Shown: positions 18,838-30,225, numbered from the stretch's first letter. The stretch is DNA of 64,000 nt from Lucinisca nassula (GCA_963580285.1 OY757021.1:93297221-93361220), one strand, 5' to 3'. The notes: generated from the letters alone by a model not told the origin. Translations and numbers: made by a program.

Positions 18838-18923
18838 GATTTAAAGACTCATCCGAAAGTCTGGAGAAGCCTAGGATCAAACCCACGACCTCTGGTTTAT
18901 GAGGCTACACCACAAAGGCTTCT
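18838..18923 (-). mobile_element. SINE family S fragment
   Basis: TTTAAAGACTCATCCGAAAGT, GGATCAAACCCACGACCTC and TTATGAGGCTACACCACAAA are the reverse of the S head and body. It interrupts a palindromic core (AAACAGTGTGGACCCAGATC, 18801..18830). Confidence 0.7.
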
Positions 18924-19213
18924 CATTGCATTTTAGTGATGATGATAAATGGCAGTGTAGGAGTGTATGGCAGGAGAGGTGAATGGGTTGAAGTTGTTCA
19001 AATTTATGCAAAGAACCATAAAATATCTGTATTAAACAAATGTTTAATAAAGCAATATTTTCAAAATGTTATCACAAACTCTACATAATTTAGAGCAGGT
19101 TACAAGATATAAATCAAGCAGTCCATCTCCTTGCAGTTATACATTTGATGTACTCTTTATAAGCGAAATCCAAACCTAACAGTATGAAACAAAGCAATAT
19201 GAATGATATGCAA
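18924..19213. other. No recognisable feature
   Basis: AT-rich. No shared repeat and no exon-like frame seen. Confidence 0.4.
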
Positions 19214-19545
19214 CATTACGAAAACACGCCTATACAAATACATGGCAACCTTTATCGCCGAAAAAATGAAAAATTTAAGGTGAAAAATTGTGATATTTTT
19301 CTTATTTCTGCTCAAAATATAAATGGTGGGTAATCGTTAGAACCGCCTCATTGAGGCGGTTCTAACAAGTACCAATAATCTATATTTTAGAGCAGAAATG
19401 AGCGGTTCTAACGAGTACCCACAATCTATATTTTAGAGCAGAAATAAGAAAAATAAGGTTCACCCCTGCAAAACCCAGTTTTACTATATAAAAGTGGGGT
19501 TCGAGGGGGTCAAAATTACATGTATATAGGCGTGTTATCGTGATG
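19214..19545. mobile_element. Palindromic MITE family E with partially duplicated hairpin
   Basis: Ends TTACGAAAACACGCCTATA and TATAGGCGTGTTATCGTGAT. Central hairpin GTTAGAACCGCCTC/GAGGCGGTTCTAAC. Part of the right arm (GCGGTTCTAACGAGTACC ... TTTTAGAGCAGAAAT) is present twice. Confidence 0.85.
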
Positions 19546-19680
19546 AGCTGTCTCATGTATAGTACAGTTGGCAGCCAGGAATAGCTAACATCAGCCTAAG
19601 GATCTGAGCAGTCTGGTCAGAGTATTCACTGTCTGTACCAGGCTTTCTATGGGGTCTTGTCTTGCTATTCAGAAACCATT

Positions 19681-19858
19681 TAACCCTTGTCCTGATGAAT
19701 ATATCAAATTGGCACACCAATTTCTTCAACCAATCAAATTGCTTGATATAATGTATTACAGTAGTCCAAATTCATAAACAGAATGAAAAACAGGGTAGAT
19801 CCTGATCAGATGGCTTCTTTGCAAAGGTAGGTTTGTAGTTCAGCAGGACAACAGTTAA
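19681..19858. mobile_element. Family A MITE with deleted core
   Basis: TTAACCCTTGTCCTGATGAA at the left, CAACCAATCAAATTGCTTGA inside, AGCAGGACAACAGTTAAG at the right. The core keeps one arm (GTAGATCCTGATCAGATGGC) but the pairing arm is largely missing. Confidence 0.7.
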
Positions 19859-19959
19859 GCCTCCTTCAGCCCTGTAGTCTGGTTCAGATACCCACGCCAA
19901 CAGTGTAGATCCATCTGTTTGCCATCCTGATAGTGATTAGTAATTTGTTTGTTTGTAGT

Positions 19960-20197
19960 TTAAGGGGAATGGGAACACCTGGCAGATTTTTCCGCCATTT
20001 TTCAAAGGGAGACAACTTTCGGGACTTCCTGTTCGCTTTACTATAAGCCCTGTCCCACTGACAAAGGGGTCTACTCTTAAAGGAAATAATTTCCACAGGA
20101 GCAAATTCTTTGCTTTAAGAGTTGACCCCTATTGACATGGGAGACAAAAATACTTTAGCAGGAGTTGCCTCCCCTGAAGGTTTCCCATTCCCCTTAA
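19960..20197. mobile_element. TTAA-flanked MITE family K, copy 1
   Basis: TTAAGGGGAATGGGAACACC at the left and GGTTTCCCATTCCCCTTAA at the right are inverted repeats. The interior has TTTTTCAAAGGGAGACAACTT. A second copy is at 39909..40098. Confidence 0.8.
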
Positions 20198-20441
20198 AAG
20201 CCCAGTCAACACTATTCAGGTCATATCCAGCCGGCCAGTTTACATCACCCCACTTACTGACTGAAAAGGCTTATACCAGTACAGTTTGCAAATTTGCAGA
20301 AAAATATATCAAGCAATCTGATTGGTTGAAATGTAAAAGGGTGTGGCTAAATTAATTTATGCAGTGGGATAAGGGTCAAAGTCAATGTCAGGCAAAAAGA
20401 TACACAACATTTTTGCCATACCCAAATATCCCCAATACTCC

Positions 20442-20653
20442 TTAACCCTTATCTTGCTGTTCACGACAACCCCTATCTTTGCAAACAGTCTAGATCCAGA
20501 TCAGATGGCTTCTGAAGAAGCCATCTGATCAGGATCTACACTGTTTGGCATTCAGTTTATGAATTTGTAGCAATAAATTACATCAAGTAATTTGATTGGT
20601 GATAGACAGAAATGGGTGTGGCTTAAATGAATATTCAGCAAGATAAGGGTTAA
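20442..20653. mobile_element. Family A MITE, intact copy
   Basis: TTAACCCTTATCTTGCTG left, CAGCAAGATAAGGGTTAA right: perfect inverted ends with TTAA at both outer edges. The core hairpin (AAACAGTCTAGATCCAGATC ... GATCAGGATCTACACTGTTT) lies nearer the left end. The right arm contains AATTACATCAAGTAATTTGA and GGGTGTGGCT. Confidence 0.88.
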
Positions 20654-20890
20654 AGACTTCTGATGATATCTACTTCTGTCGTAAAAACTTTTAAAATGTC
20701 TTCGGCCATGCATGCCCTGCAACCTGCAGGTCAACATGTACATCATTCTGCATGATTTGAGCAGTTATCGTTGTATTCTTAAGGATGCCCATTGATCTGA
20801 AGGTTATTTGTGAAGACAAGGGAGTCTTCTCAATGGGTAGGCAGATATTTGGCAACACAAAGTATGTTTTTATGGCTTCAAATGACATTT
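20654..20890. other. Unclassified single-copy stretch
   Basis: An open frame of 65 codons runs on the minus strand (20888..20691, MSFEAIKTYFVLP...). It has no family I recognise and no convincing splice sites, so I leave it uncalled. Confidence 0.3.
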
Positions 20891-21080
20891 TTTTTCTATG
20901 AAAATTTGCAATGGCTTTCTTATTCCAGTTGCAAACATAGATTGTGGGTGCTCGTTAGAAACTCCTCATCAAAGTGGTTCTAAAGTTTACCCACAGTCTA
21001 TGTTTTTGAACAAAGTATACCCCTGTAAACCACAGCATTCCCTAAATAAATTGGCGTTTTCAAGGGTGTTCGTTAAATGG
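20891..21080. mobile_element. Family E-like palindromic element, diverged
   Basis: CATAGATTGTGGGTGCTCGT, ACTCCTCATCAAAGTGGTT and CCACAGTCTATGTTTTTGAA give a decayed E-type hairpin. GTATACCCCTGTAAACCACAG follows, as in family E. Confidence 0.6.
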
Positions 21081-21085
21081 GTTCA

Positions 21086-21316
21086 TTAACCCATTGTATA
21101 CTGGTGGACTCTTCTATTGCTAGATGTTGGACAAGTCCATTATTTTGTCATAAAGGGGTGTCAGGCCTCCTTTTTCGTTTTTATTTTATTTTTGATGGAA
21201 AATTCTGTCAGCAAATAGTGCAGGCCCTGATCAGACGCCGCGTTCTGTGGCATCTGATCAGGGCCTGCACTGTTTGCCAAGGTACCCTTCAGAGTTTTCC
21301 AGCATACAATGGGTTA
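21086..21316. mobile_element. Family H MITE, intact copy
   Basis: TTAACCCATTGTATACTGG left and CCAGCATACAATGGGTTAA right, TTAA at both edges. Core 21213..21275 (63 nt) pairs fully (GGCCCTGATCAGACGCC / GGCATCTGATCAGGGCC). Contains the TTTTATTTTATTTTTGATGG run seen in all H copies. Confidence 0.85.
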
Positions 21317-21446
21317 ATGTAATGGGAAAATGATGGTTGAGCCATTACTGAGCCCACATTTTGGCTCTCTGCAGCTGAAAACGAACAAGATTCCATCCTC
21401 ACTGTATCATACCAACACTGACCTAATCAAGACCATAAAAATGCCA

Positions 21447-21976
21447 TTAACCCTTGTCCTGCTGAGCCCGGATATGCCTTAATTTCCAAACAATGAAGAT
21501 CAGATCAGATGGCTTCTGAAGAAGCCAATCCGATGGCTTCTGAAGAAGCCATCTGATCAGCATCTTCATTGTTTGTTTATTGATTTGATGTTTAACGTCC
21601 CCATCAACACTATATAGGTCATTTTGGAGACTTTGCTTCCAATTTTGTGGGACTTTTACCCGACATTGAGATGAAATGACATCTCAAGCTCTGTCACCCA
21701 ATGAAACCAATAGGGTTTATAAGCATGGACGGTCAGACACGCACCACTTTGCCTGGGCAGACTTAGATCCTCTAAGTGGTTTACCAGTACTCGGGTGTGG
21801 TCGGATTCAGCTCTGCGTGGAAGCATCATGCAGCCCAGCCCCAATGTGTGGGGGGCGTTTCATTGTTTGTCATTCAGCTCATGAATTTGTTGCAATAATT
21901 TGAATCAAATAACCTGATTGGTTGATAATCTGTAGTGGGTGTAGCATATATAAATATTCAGCAGGTCAAGGGTTAA
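21447..21976. mobile_element. Family A MITE split by a SINE
   Basis: TTAACCCTTGTCCTGCTGAG at 21447 and CAGCAGGTCAAGGGTTAA at about 21959..21976 are the ends. The core carries a duplicated centre (GATGGCTTCTGAAGAAGCC twice). Family F SINE (21577..21858) interrupts the right side of the core. Confidence 0.85.
21577..21858 (-). mobile_element. SINE family F, inserted in a family A MITE
   Basis: Flanked by identical 12-bp repeats TTCATTGTTTGT at 21565..21576 and 21859..21870, so it is a true retroposed copy. On the minus strand it starts with the CCCCCACACATTGGGGCTGG head and ends GTTGATGGGGACGTTAAAC with an A-rich tail. Confidence 0.9.
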
Positions 21977-21989
21977 CCAAATGTTCATA

Positions 21990-24900
21990 ACAAGAGGGCC
22001 ATGATGGCCCTGGATCGCTCACCTGATCCATAGTGTAACAAGTGGGCCCCGGGGAGGGCCATTATTGACCCAAGGGTTATAATGTGCATAATGTTGAGGG
22101 AGGTCTAAAAAGGTGAAGCTTCATACCAAATATCAAAGACATGGGCATTGCAGTTTCAGAGAAGAAGATTTTTGAAGTTTTCCTTTTATAAGTCTTGTTA
22201 AACCAAAGGATCTCAGGGCGGGGGCATTTTTTGGTCCCAGGGCTATAATTTGAACAATCTTGACAGAGGTCCACTAGATGAAATTTCACGCCAAATATCA
22301 AAGACCTAGGCCTAGTGGTTTCACAGAAGAAGATTTTTAAAGATTTTCCAAAAATAAGTCTATGTAAAGTGAGTGAGTTTTAGTTTTACGTCCCACCAAC
22401 AGCTAAGGTCATACGGAGACGGGACCTCGGTTTAAAGACTCATCCGAAAGTCTGCAAGTCTATGTAAAACCAAAGGGCCCCAGAGCGGGGACATTTTTGG
22501 CCCAAGGGCTATAATTAGAACAATCTTGGTAGAGGTCCACAAGATGAAGCTTCATACCAAATATCAAAGACCTGGGCCTTGCGGTTTCAGAGAAGAAGAA
22601 TTTTTAAAGATTTTCCTTATATAAGCCTATTTAAAACCAAAGGGCCCCAGGGCGGGGGCGTTTTTGGCACCAGCACTATTATTTGAACAATCTTGGTAGG
22701 GGTCCACTAGATGAAGCTTCGTACCAAATAGCAAAGACCTGGCCTTGTGGTTTCAGAGAAGAAGATTTTTAAAGATTTTCCCTATATAAGCCCATGTAAA
22801 ACCAAAGGGCCCCGGGGCGGGGGCATTTTTGGCCACAGCACTAAAATTTGAATGATCTTGGTAGGGGTCCACTAGATGAAGCTACATACCAAATAACAAA
22901 GACCTGGGCCTTGCGGTTTCAGAGAAGAAGATTTTTAAAGATTTTCCCTATATAAGCCAATGTAAAACCAAAGGGCCCCAAAGTGGGGGCATTTTTGGCC
23001 CCAGCACTATAATTTGAACAATCTTGGTAGGGGTCGACTAGATGAAGCTTCAAACCAAATAGCAAAGACCTGGGCCTTGCGGTTTCGGAGAAGAAGATTT
23101 TTAAAGATTTTCCCTATATAATCCTATGTAAAACCAAAGGGCCTTGGGGCGGGGGTATTTTGGGCCCCAGCACTATAATTTGAACAATCTTGGTAGGGGT
23201 CCACTAGATGAAGCTTCATACCGAATATCAAAGACCTGGGCCTTGTGGTTTCAGAGAAGAAGATTTTTAAAGTTTTCGGTGAAAAAATCTATTTTTAGCT
23301 CCTGTGACCTAGATGTGCAGCAGACCAGAACCATTTGAACAATTTTGAAAGGGGTCCACATAAGGATCATTCCTGTGAAGTTTGGTCAAAATCCGATCAG
23401 TGGTTTAGGAGGAGATGTCGTTTGAAGAAATTGTTAACGCACGGATGACAGACAAAAAGTGATCCTAATATAAAACACAAGAGGGCCCAGAGGGCCCTGT
23501 TTCGCTCACCTGATCCAATGTATAACAAGTGGGCCCCGGGCAGGGTCAATTTTGGCCCCAGGGCTATAATTTGAACAATCTTGGTAGAGGTCCACAAGAT
23601 GAAGCTTCATATCGAATATGAAAGACCTGGGCTTTCTGGTTTCAGAGAAGAAGATTTTAAAGGTTTACCTTGCATATAGAAGTCTATGTAAAACAAGATT
23701 TTCCCTATATAAGTCTATGTTAAACCAAAGGGCCCTGGAGCAGGGGCATTTTTGGTCCCAGGGCTATAATTTGAACAATCTTGGTAGAGACCCACTAACT
23801 GAAGCTTCATAACAAATATCAAAGACCTAAGCCTTGTGTTTCAGAGAAGATGATTTTTAAAGATTTTCCCTATATAAGTCTATGTAAAACCAAAGGGCCA
23901 CATGCCGAAGGCATTTTTGGTCTCAGGGCTATAATTTGAACAATCTTTATAGAGGTCCACTTGCTGAAGCTTCATAACAAATATCGAAGACCTAAGCCTT
24001 GTGGTTTCAAAGTAGAAGATTTTTCAAGATTTTCCCTATATACGTCTATGTAAAACCAAAGGGCCCCAGAGCGGGGGCATTTTTGGCCCCAGGGCTATAA
24101 TTTGAACAATCTTGGTAGGGGTTGACTAGATGAAGCTTCAAACCAAATAGCAAAGACCTGGGCCTTGCGGTTTCGGAGAAGAAGATTTTTAAAGATTTTC
24201 CCTATATAATCCTTTGTAAAACCAAAGGGCCTTGGGGCGGGGGTATTTTGGGCCCCAGCACTATAATTTGAACAATCTTGGTAGGGGTCCACTAGATGAA
24301 GCTTCATACCGAATATCAAAGACGTGGGTCTTGTGGTTTCAGAGAAGAAGATTTTTTAAGTTTTCGGTGAAAAAATCTATTTTTAGCTCCTGTGACCTAG
24401 ATGTGCAGCAGACCAGAACCATTTGAACACTTTTGAAAGGGGTCCACATAAGGATCATTCCTGTGAAGTTTGGTCAAAATCCGATCAGTGGTTTAGGAGG
24501 AGATGTCGTTTGAAGAAATTGTTTACGCACGGATGACAGACAAAAAGTGATCCTAATATAAAACACAAGAGGGCCATGATGGCCCTGGATCGCTCACCTG
24601 ATCCATAGAGTAACAAATGGGCCCCGCGGAGGGCCATTATTGACCCTAGGGTTATAATGTGCATAATATTGAGGGAGGTCTAAAAAGGTGAAGCTTCATA
24701 CCAAGTATCAAAGACATGGGCATTGCAGTTTCAGAGAAGAAGATTTTTGAAGATTTCCCTATATAAGTCTTGTTAAACCAAAGGGTCTCAGGGCGGGGCA
24801 TTTTTGGCCCAAGGGCTATAATCTGAACAATCTTGATAGAGGTCCACTAGATGAAATTTCACACCAAATATCAAAGACCTAGGCCTAGTGGTTTCCAGAA

Positions 24901-26466
24901 GAAGATTTTTAAAGATTTTCCCAAAATAAGTCTATGTATCACCAAAGGGCCCTGGAGCGGGGGCATTTTTGGCCCCAGGGCTGTAATTTGAACACAAAAT
25001 ATCAAAGGCCTGGACCTTGCGGTTTCAGAGAAGAAGAATTTTTTAAAGATTTTCCTTATATAAATCCATGTAAAACCAAAGGGCCCCAGGGCGGGGGCAT
25101 TTTTGGCCCCAACACTATAAATTGAACAATCTTGGTAGGGGTCCACTAGATGAAGCTTCATACCAAATAGCAAAGAGCTGGGCCTTGCGGTTTCAGAGAA
25201 GAAGATTTTTAAATATTTTCCCTATATAAGCCCATGTAAAACCAAAGGGCCCCAAAGTGGGGGCATTTTTGGCCCCAGCACTATAATTTGAAAAATCTTG
25301 GTAGGGGTCCACTAGATGAAGCTTCATACCAAAAAGCAAAGACCTGGGCCCTGCAGTTTCACAGAAGAAGATTTTTTAAAGATTTTCCCAATATAAGCCC
25401 ATATAAAACCAAAGGGCCCTGGGGCGGGGGCATTTTTGGCCCCAGCACTATAATTTGAACAATCTTGGTAGGGGTCCATAAGATGAAGATTCATACCAAA
25501 TATCAAAGACCTGGGCCTTGCGGTTTCAGAGAAGAAGATTTTTAAAGATTTTCCCTATATAAGCCTATGTAAAACCAAAGGGCCCCGGGGCGGGGGCATC
25601 TTTGGCCCCAGCACTATAATTTGAACAATCTTGGTAGGGGTCCACCAGATGAAGATTCATACCAAATATCAAAGACCTGGGCCTTGCAGTTTCAGAGAAG
25701 AAGATTTTTAAAGATTTTCCCTATATAAGCCCATGTAAAACCAAAGGGCCCCGGGGCGGGGGCATTTTTGGCTCCAGCACCATAATTTGAACAATCTTGG
25801 TAGGGGTCCACTAGATGAAGATTCATACCAAATATCAAAGACCTGGGCCTTGCGGTTTCAGAGGAGAAGATTTTTAAAGATTTTCCCTATATAAGCCCAT
25901 GTAAAACCAAAGGGCCCCGGGGCGGGGGCATCTTTGGCCCCAGCACTATAATTTGAACAATCTTGGTAGGAGTCCACCAGATGAAGATTCATACCAAATA
26001 TCAAAGACCTGGGCCTTGCAGTTTCAGAGAAGAAGATTTTTAAAGATTTTCCCTATATAAGCCCATGTAAAACCAAAGGGGCCCGGGGCGGGGGCATTTT
26101 TGGCTCCAGCACCATAATTTGAACAATCTTGGTAGGGGTCCACTAGATGAAGCTTCATACCAAATATCAAAGACCTGGGCCTTGCAGTTTCAGAGAAGAA
26201 GATTTTTTAAGTTTTCGGTGAAAAAAATCTATTTTTGGCTCCTGTGACCTATATGTGCAACGGACCGGAACCATTTGAACAACTTTGAAAGGGGACCACC
26301 TAAGGATCATTCCTGTGAAGTTTGGTCAAAATCCGCTCAGTGGTTTAGGAGGAGATGTCGTTTGAAGAAATTGTTTACGCACGGACGCACGCACGGACGC
26401 ACGACGGACGACGGACAAAAAGTGATCCCAAAAGCTCACCTCGTCACTACGTGACGGTGAGCTAAA
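21990..26466 (+). mobile_element. Helentron/HINE-like h6, three units head to tail
   Basis: Unit starts at about 21990, 23477 and 24565, each reading ACAAGAGGGCC..GGCCCT followed by CGCTCACCTGATCC. Units 1 and 2 end at the same point, AAAAAGTGATCCTAATATAA, directly before the next start. Only unit 3 has the full right end (GCTCACCTCGTCACTACGTG and GGTGAGCTAAAAA). Each unit has its own 166-bp array and 3' module (GGAACCATTTGAACA..GGAGGAGATGTCG). Confidence 0.82.
22379..22455 (-). mobile_element. SINE family S fragment inserted in the h6 array
   Basis: GTGAGTGAGTTTTAGTTTTACG through CTCATCCGAAAGTCTGC. Flanked by 13-bp repeats AAGTCTATGTAAA (22366..22378 and 22456..22468). It is strongly 5'-truncated and shows that S was active after the array formed. 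Confidence 0.85.
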
Positions 26467-26690
26467 AACAAAAGCAAAATTTTGTGCAATTCAAAACCTT
26501 ACCACAGTCACCATAAGCAGGTTTTATGAAAAGGGTTTTTATATAGGTTAAATATACAAATATTTACATCATAAGTGTTGGAGATTTTCTTATTTGCATC
26601 AAATTCCTGCAATAAAAACAACTTAACATTTTCAAATGGAACTCCCAGACTATAGTTCTTCAAAGCTAACAAAATTGTGGGTTAACCTTT
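26467..26690. other. No recognisable feature
   Basis: AT-rich spacer between the triple h6 unit and a family A element. Confidence 0.4.
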
Positions 26691-26894
26691 AACCTGCTGA
26701 ATATTCAATTAAGCCACACTCATTTCTGACTTTGAACCAATCAGATTACTTGATGCAGCTTATTTCTACATATTCATAAACTGAATGTCAAACTGTGTAG
26801 ATCCTGATCAGATGGCTTCTTCAGAAGCCATCTGATCTGGATCTACACTGTTTGCAAAGATAGGGCTTGTCGCCTACAGCAGGGTAAAGGTTAA
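26691..26894. mobile_element. Family A MITE
   Basis: TTAACCTTTAACCTGCTGAA left and CAGCAGGGTAAAGGTTAAC right with TTAA edges. Reverse orientation relative to 20442. Core AAACTGTGTAGATCCTGATC / GATCTGGATCTACACTGTTT. Confidence 0.85.
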
Positions 26895-26919
26895 CATTAC
26901 ATTAGAATTTTTATCACTA

Positions 26920-27146
26920 ACTCATTTTGTACCGGAAACACCAAAATGGGTACCCTGGCAAACAGTGCAACCCAGATCAGATGCGCAGCAGAACACGGCA
27001 TCTGATCAGGGCCTACACTATTTGCAAACATTTCAGCGTTTTTCTGAATAAATTTTAAGGATTACACAACCTGTGACCCCTAAATTTCGAAATGCACTCC
27101 TGCAATATATAATGAAGAAGATTCCATATGGTACAAAAAGGGTTAA
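26920..27146. mobile_element. Family D MITE
   Basis: CTCATTTTGTACCGGAAACACC left and TGGTACAAAAAGGGTTAAC right. Core GCAAACAGTGCAACCCAGATC with ATCTGATCAGGGCCTACACT. Interior CCTGTGACCCCTAAATTTCG. Useful as an uninterrupted copy for the split element at 41793. Confidence 0.8.
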
Positions 27147-27312
27147 CAGATGATAATTCTTGCTGGAAAAAAGCTACTTGTATTTCCACTATATATCACC
27201 ACTATATATCATACTGTTATTGCTAGAAGAGTTACATTTTGACTACTAACAAGTTCATTTATCTAACAAGCGTTTGGTCACTTTTGGTCTGACTGCTAGT
27301 TATCCTTCCATT

Positions 27313-27504
27313 ATATCATAAAAATCCTAAAAATCTGGACACTTTAATGAGTTGCTGTAATATCTCCTAAACTTTTAATAAGTTGGTTTCATGATCCAGC
27401 AATGAGTCCAAATGGCAATCAGTATAAAGCCTGATCATACTAGTCTGATCTGAATCTGCACTTTTTGCTTGAGCTTCTCTGTTCCAATACTTAGGATCAT
27501 TACG
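27313..27504. mobile_element. Family B MITE, diverged
   Basis: CATAAAAATCCTAAAAATCTGG left and CCAATACTTAGGATCATTACGG right. The core is decayed (ATCATACTAGTCTGATCTGAA). Confidence 0.65.
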
Positions 27505-28105
27505 GTAGCTCAGTTGGCTGGATGTCTGTCTGGTATTCAGGGGGTTGCGGGTTTAATACCTGCCAGATTGGAAACATTCTTTCGTGGAGATCTCTCATGA
27601 AATTGGCCCCCGCCCATCGGGGCTTGAAGAAATAGATGGGCTGCATGATGCTGCCACGCAGAGCTGAAACCAACCGCACATGAGTATTGGTAAACCATTT
27701 AGAGGAGCTAACCCTGCCCAGGCAAAGCAGTGCGAGTCGGATCGTCCATGCTTATAAACCCTATTGGTTTCATTGGGCCACAGGGCTTGAGATGCCGTTT
27801 CATCTCAATGTCGGGTAAAAGTCCCACAAAATTTGAAGGAACGTCTCCAAAATGACCTATTCTGTGTTGACGGGGACGTTAAACCTGAAATCAAACAAAC
27901 GATCATGAAATCTTTTCTAAAGTCATTCTCTCTCTTCCACTGATTCAAGAAGGGCAATTGTCAGTTTCTGGGAAAAGTATGTGCACTGTACTTGGTAACT
28001 GCTTATGTATAAGCCTGTCCAGGAAAAGTATCATTAGGTAAATGTAAACAGACTGGCTCAATATAGCCTAAACAGTGTTGACTGGGCCATTAAGCTCCAG
28101 CCAAA
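27505..28105 (+). mobile_element. SINE family M, full length, split by SINE F
   Basis: tRNA-like head: A box TAGCTCAGTTGGCTGGATG and B box GTTGCGGGTTTAATACC. The body resumes after the F insertion (TCTTTTCTAAAGTCATTC, GGGCAATTGTCAGTTTC). The tail is GTTGACTGGGCCATTAAGC then CAAACAAAT. Fragments of M elsewhere: 14090, 31430, 35990, 40180. Confidence 0.8.
27604..27902 (+). mobile_element. SINE family F, full length, inserted in SINE M
   Basis: Flanked by 9-bp repeats TCATGAAAT (27595..27603 and 27903..27911). Starts GGCCCCCGCCCATCGGGGC, which fixes the true 5' end of the family. Ends GACGTTAAACC and (CAAA)n. The head has no clear tRNA A/B boxes. Confidence 0.9.
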
Positions 28106-28224
28106 CAAATCTATTTTATATGTAACTACCATTACACAATAACCTCCAGATTTCAGGCATGTCTGAGCTGTGTTGCACATTTCAAAGTCCTGCCTATCCC
28201 TTATCAAGCTGATCATTACAACCT

Positions 28225-29391
28225 CTAGGTCAAGGTCACCAGGTCAAGGTACCTGCAGAATCAGTACATCCAGGAGCAGCATTATGCAAGCTTTGATAGT
28301 TGTAGGCATTTTATTTGCAGAGATCTGGAACTTCGACATAAAAATTTGTCAAAGTCGCTGGAGCGTAAAATATAGGTCAAGGTCACCGGGTCAAGGAACC
28401 TGCAGAGTCAGTACATCCAGGAGAAGCAACTATGCAAGATAAGGCTGTGGGCCTTTTGTTTGAGGAGATCTGGAACTTTGACGTAAAATGTGTCAAAGTC
28501 AGTGGAACGTAAAATATAGGTCAAGGTCGCCATGTTAAGGTACCTGCAGAGTCAATACATCTAGGAGAAACACTATTCAAGATTTTATTGGTGTAGGCCT
28601 TTTATTTGAGAAGATCTGGAACATTGACGTAATTTGTGTCAAACTCACTGAAGCGAAAAAAATATAGGTCAAGGTCACCGGGTCAAGGTACTTGCCTAGT
28701 CAGGAGCTCAGGGTGATGTTTCATGAAAGGTTTGATGGTTGTTTAGTCTTATAGTTGATTACAATACAAATTTCGACGTAAATGTCGAACTTCCACGTAA
28801 TGGTAAAAGTCCCTGGAGCGCAAAATATAGGTCAAATTCACTAGGTCAAGGTGCTTACAAAGTGAGAAGGTCTATGAGATGTTTCATGTAAGGTTTGATG
28901 GTAGCTGAGGTTTGTAAAATAAAAGCTTTGATGTACATGTTGAACTTTGACGTAAATGTCGAACTTCGACGTAATGGTCAAAGTCACTGGAGCGCTAAAT
29001 ATAGGTCAAAGTCACCAGGTCAAGGTGCTTACAAAGTGAGGAGGTCTATGAGATGTTTCATGTAAGGTTTGATGGTAGCTGAGGTCTGTAAATAAAAACT
29101 TTGACGTAAATGTCGAACTTCGACGTAAAATGTCGAACTTCGACGCAATGGTCAAAGTCACTGGAGTGCAAAATATAGGTCAAAATCACCAGGTCAAGGT
29201 GCTTACAAAGTGAGAAGGTCTATGAGATGTTTCTTGTAAGGTTTGATGGTAGCTGAGGTTTGTAAAATAAAAACTTTGACGTGAATGTCGATCTTCGACG
29301 TAAATGTTAACAGACGGACGGATGAACGGACGGACGCACGCACGGTCGGAAAATCGGACGCCTATGTCGCACCCTGCAGGTGCGACAAAAA
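28225..29391 (+). mobile_element. Helentron/HINE-like element h9, array of about 145-bp units
   Basis: Units share TATAGGTCAAGGTCACC.GGTCAAGG, 'CTTTGACGTAAA' and 'GTCAAAGTCACTGGAGCG'. The right end has GACGGACGGATGAACGGACG, then a hairpin GTCGCACCCTGCAGGTGCGAC and AAAAATG. The left boundary is uncertain. Late units carry short duplications of GAACTTCGACGTAAA. Confidence 0.65.
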
Positions 29392-29565
29392 TGCCCCAAA
29401 TTATCTATATTTTTATCTGCAGCTCTGGGAAGAGTTTTCTAGGGACTGAAAACTTAAGTTCACACCAGCCATGGTAAACTAGCCATCAGTGTTGGAGCCA
29501 CTGAAGTTTAACTGTGTTGTATGAAGTGATGTGATTTTTGCCAGAATTCCACCGAAGACTACTAT

Positions 29566-29770
29566 ATTTACCTATGTATTCGGACAGACAGGGCTGTGCA
29601 AACAGTGTAGACCCAGATGAGATGCCACAGAATATGCTAAGATCTCATCAGGGTCTACACTGTTTGCCACTCATCCAACTATTTCTAGGCTCAACATTGG
29701 GATTTAAATTGTACTTGTTCCAATTTTAGAGAAAGTATGGTAGGAAGTTTAGATGTCCGAATATTTAGGT
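29566..29770. mobile_element. Family C MITE
   Basis: TACCTATGTATTCGGACAGAC left, core 29600..29665, then CACTCATCCAACTATTTCTAGG and TAGAGAAAGTATGGTAGGAAG on the right. Confidence 0.78.
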
Positions 29771-30084
29771 AAATGCGGTATGCCATGCCCCTGTATGGAC
29801 ATGAACATAAGGGTGCAAGATAATATTGTTGCAAATGTTGATGCCTTGACAGATGAACAAATGGATGAAAAACCAGATTCCTGTATAGCAACATGCTCAT
29901 GTGTGACTAAAAAATTATCCTTTGGAAGCAAGGAATAAACCAGAGAACTAAAAATTATGAAGTGTTCAAATATTTCTCTGGGCCAGACTAGCAAGTTTCA
30001 GCAAATAGGCCTCATCAGTGACCAACAAATATTTTCAAAATCTGATAACGAAATCAATGTTCCCAAGGAACTAGAATATAAGAA

Positions 30085-30222
30085 TCTGATATGGGGTTCT
30101 GTTGTAGATGAGGGTTTCCAACTCGAGGGATGACCGTGCTGAGCGAAACCGCGGCTATGCCGGATTCCGCTCAGCACGGTCATCCCAAGGGTTGGAAACG
30201 CCCATCTACAACAGAACTCCAT
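30085..30222. repeat. Large isolated palindrome
   Basis: GGTTCTGTTGTAGATG..GGGTTTCCAAC and GGATGACCGTGCTGAGCG on the left pair with CGCTCAGCACGGTCATCC and GTTGGAAACGCCCATCTAC/AACAGAAC on the right. Arms of about 58 bp and a loop of about 20 bp. GC content is higher than the surroundings and no other copy is seen in the window. Confidence 0.9.
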
Positions 30223-30225
30223 ACT

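Noticed and set aside
20691..20888. Minus-strand 65-codon frame (MSFEAIKTYF...)
   Set aside because: Sequence looks protein-like but I find no family, no splice sites and no continuation. It could be chance; left uncalled.
28225..29391. CRISPR-like or satellite array
   Set aside because: Units are contiguous with no unique spacers, and the genome is eukaryotic; it fits a tandem-core transposon.
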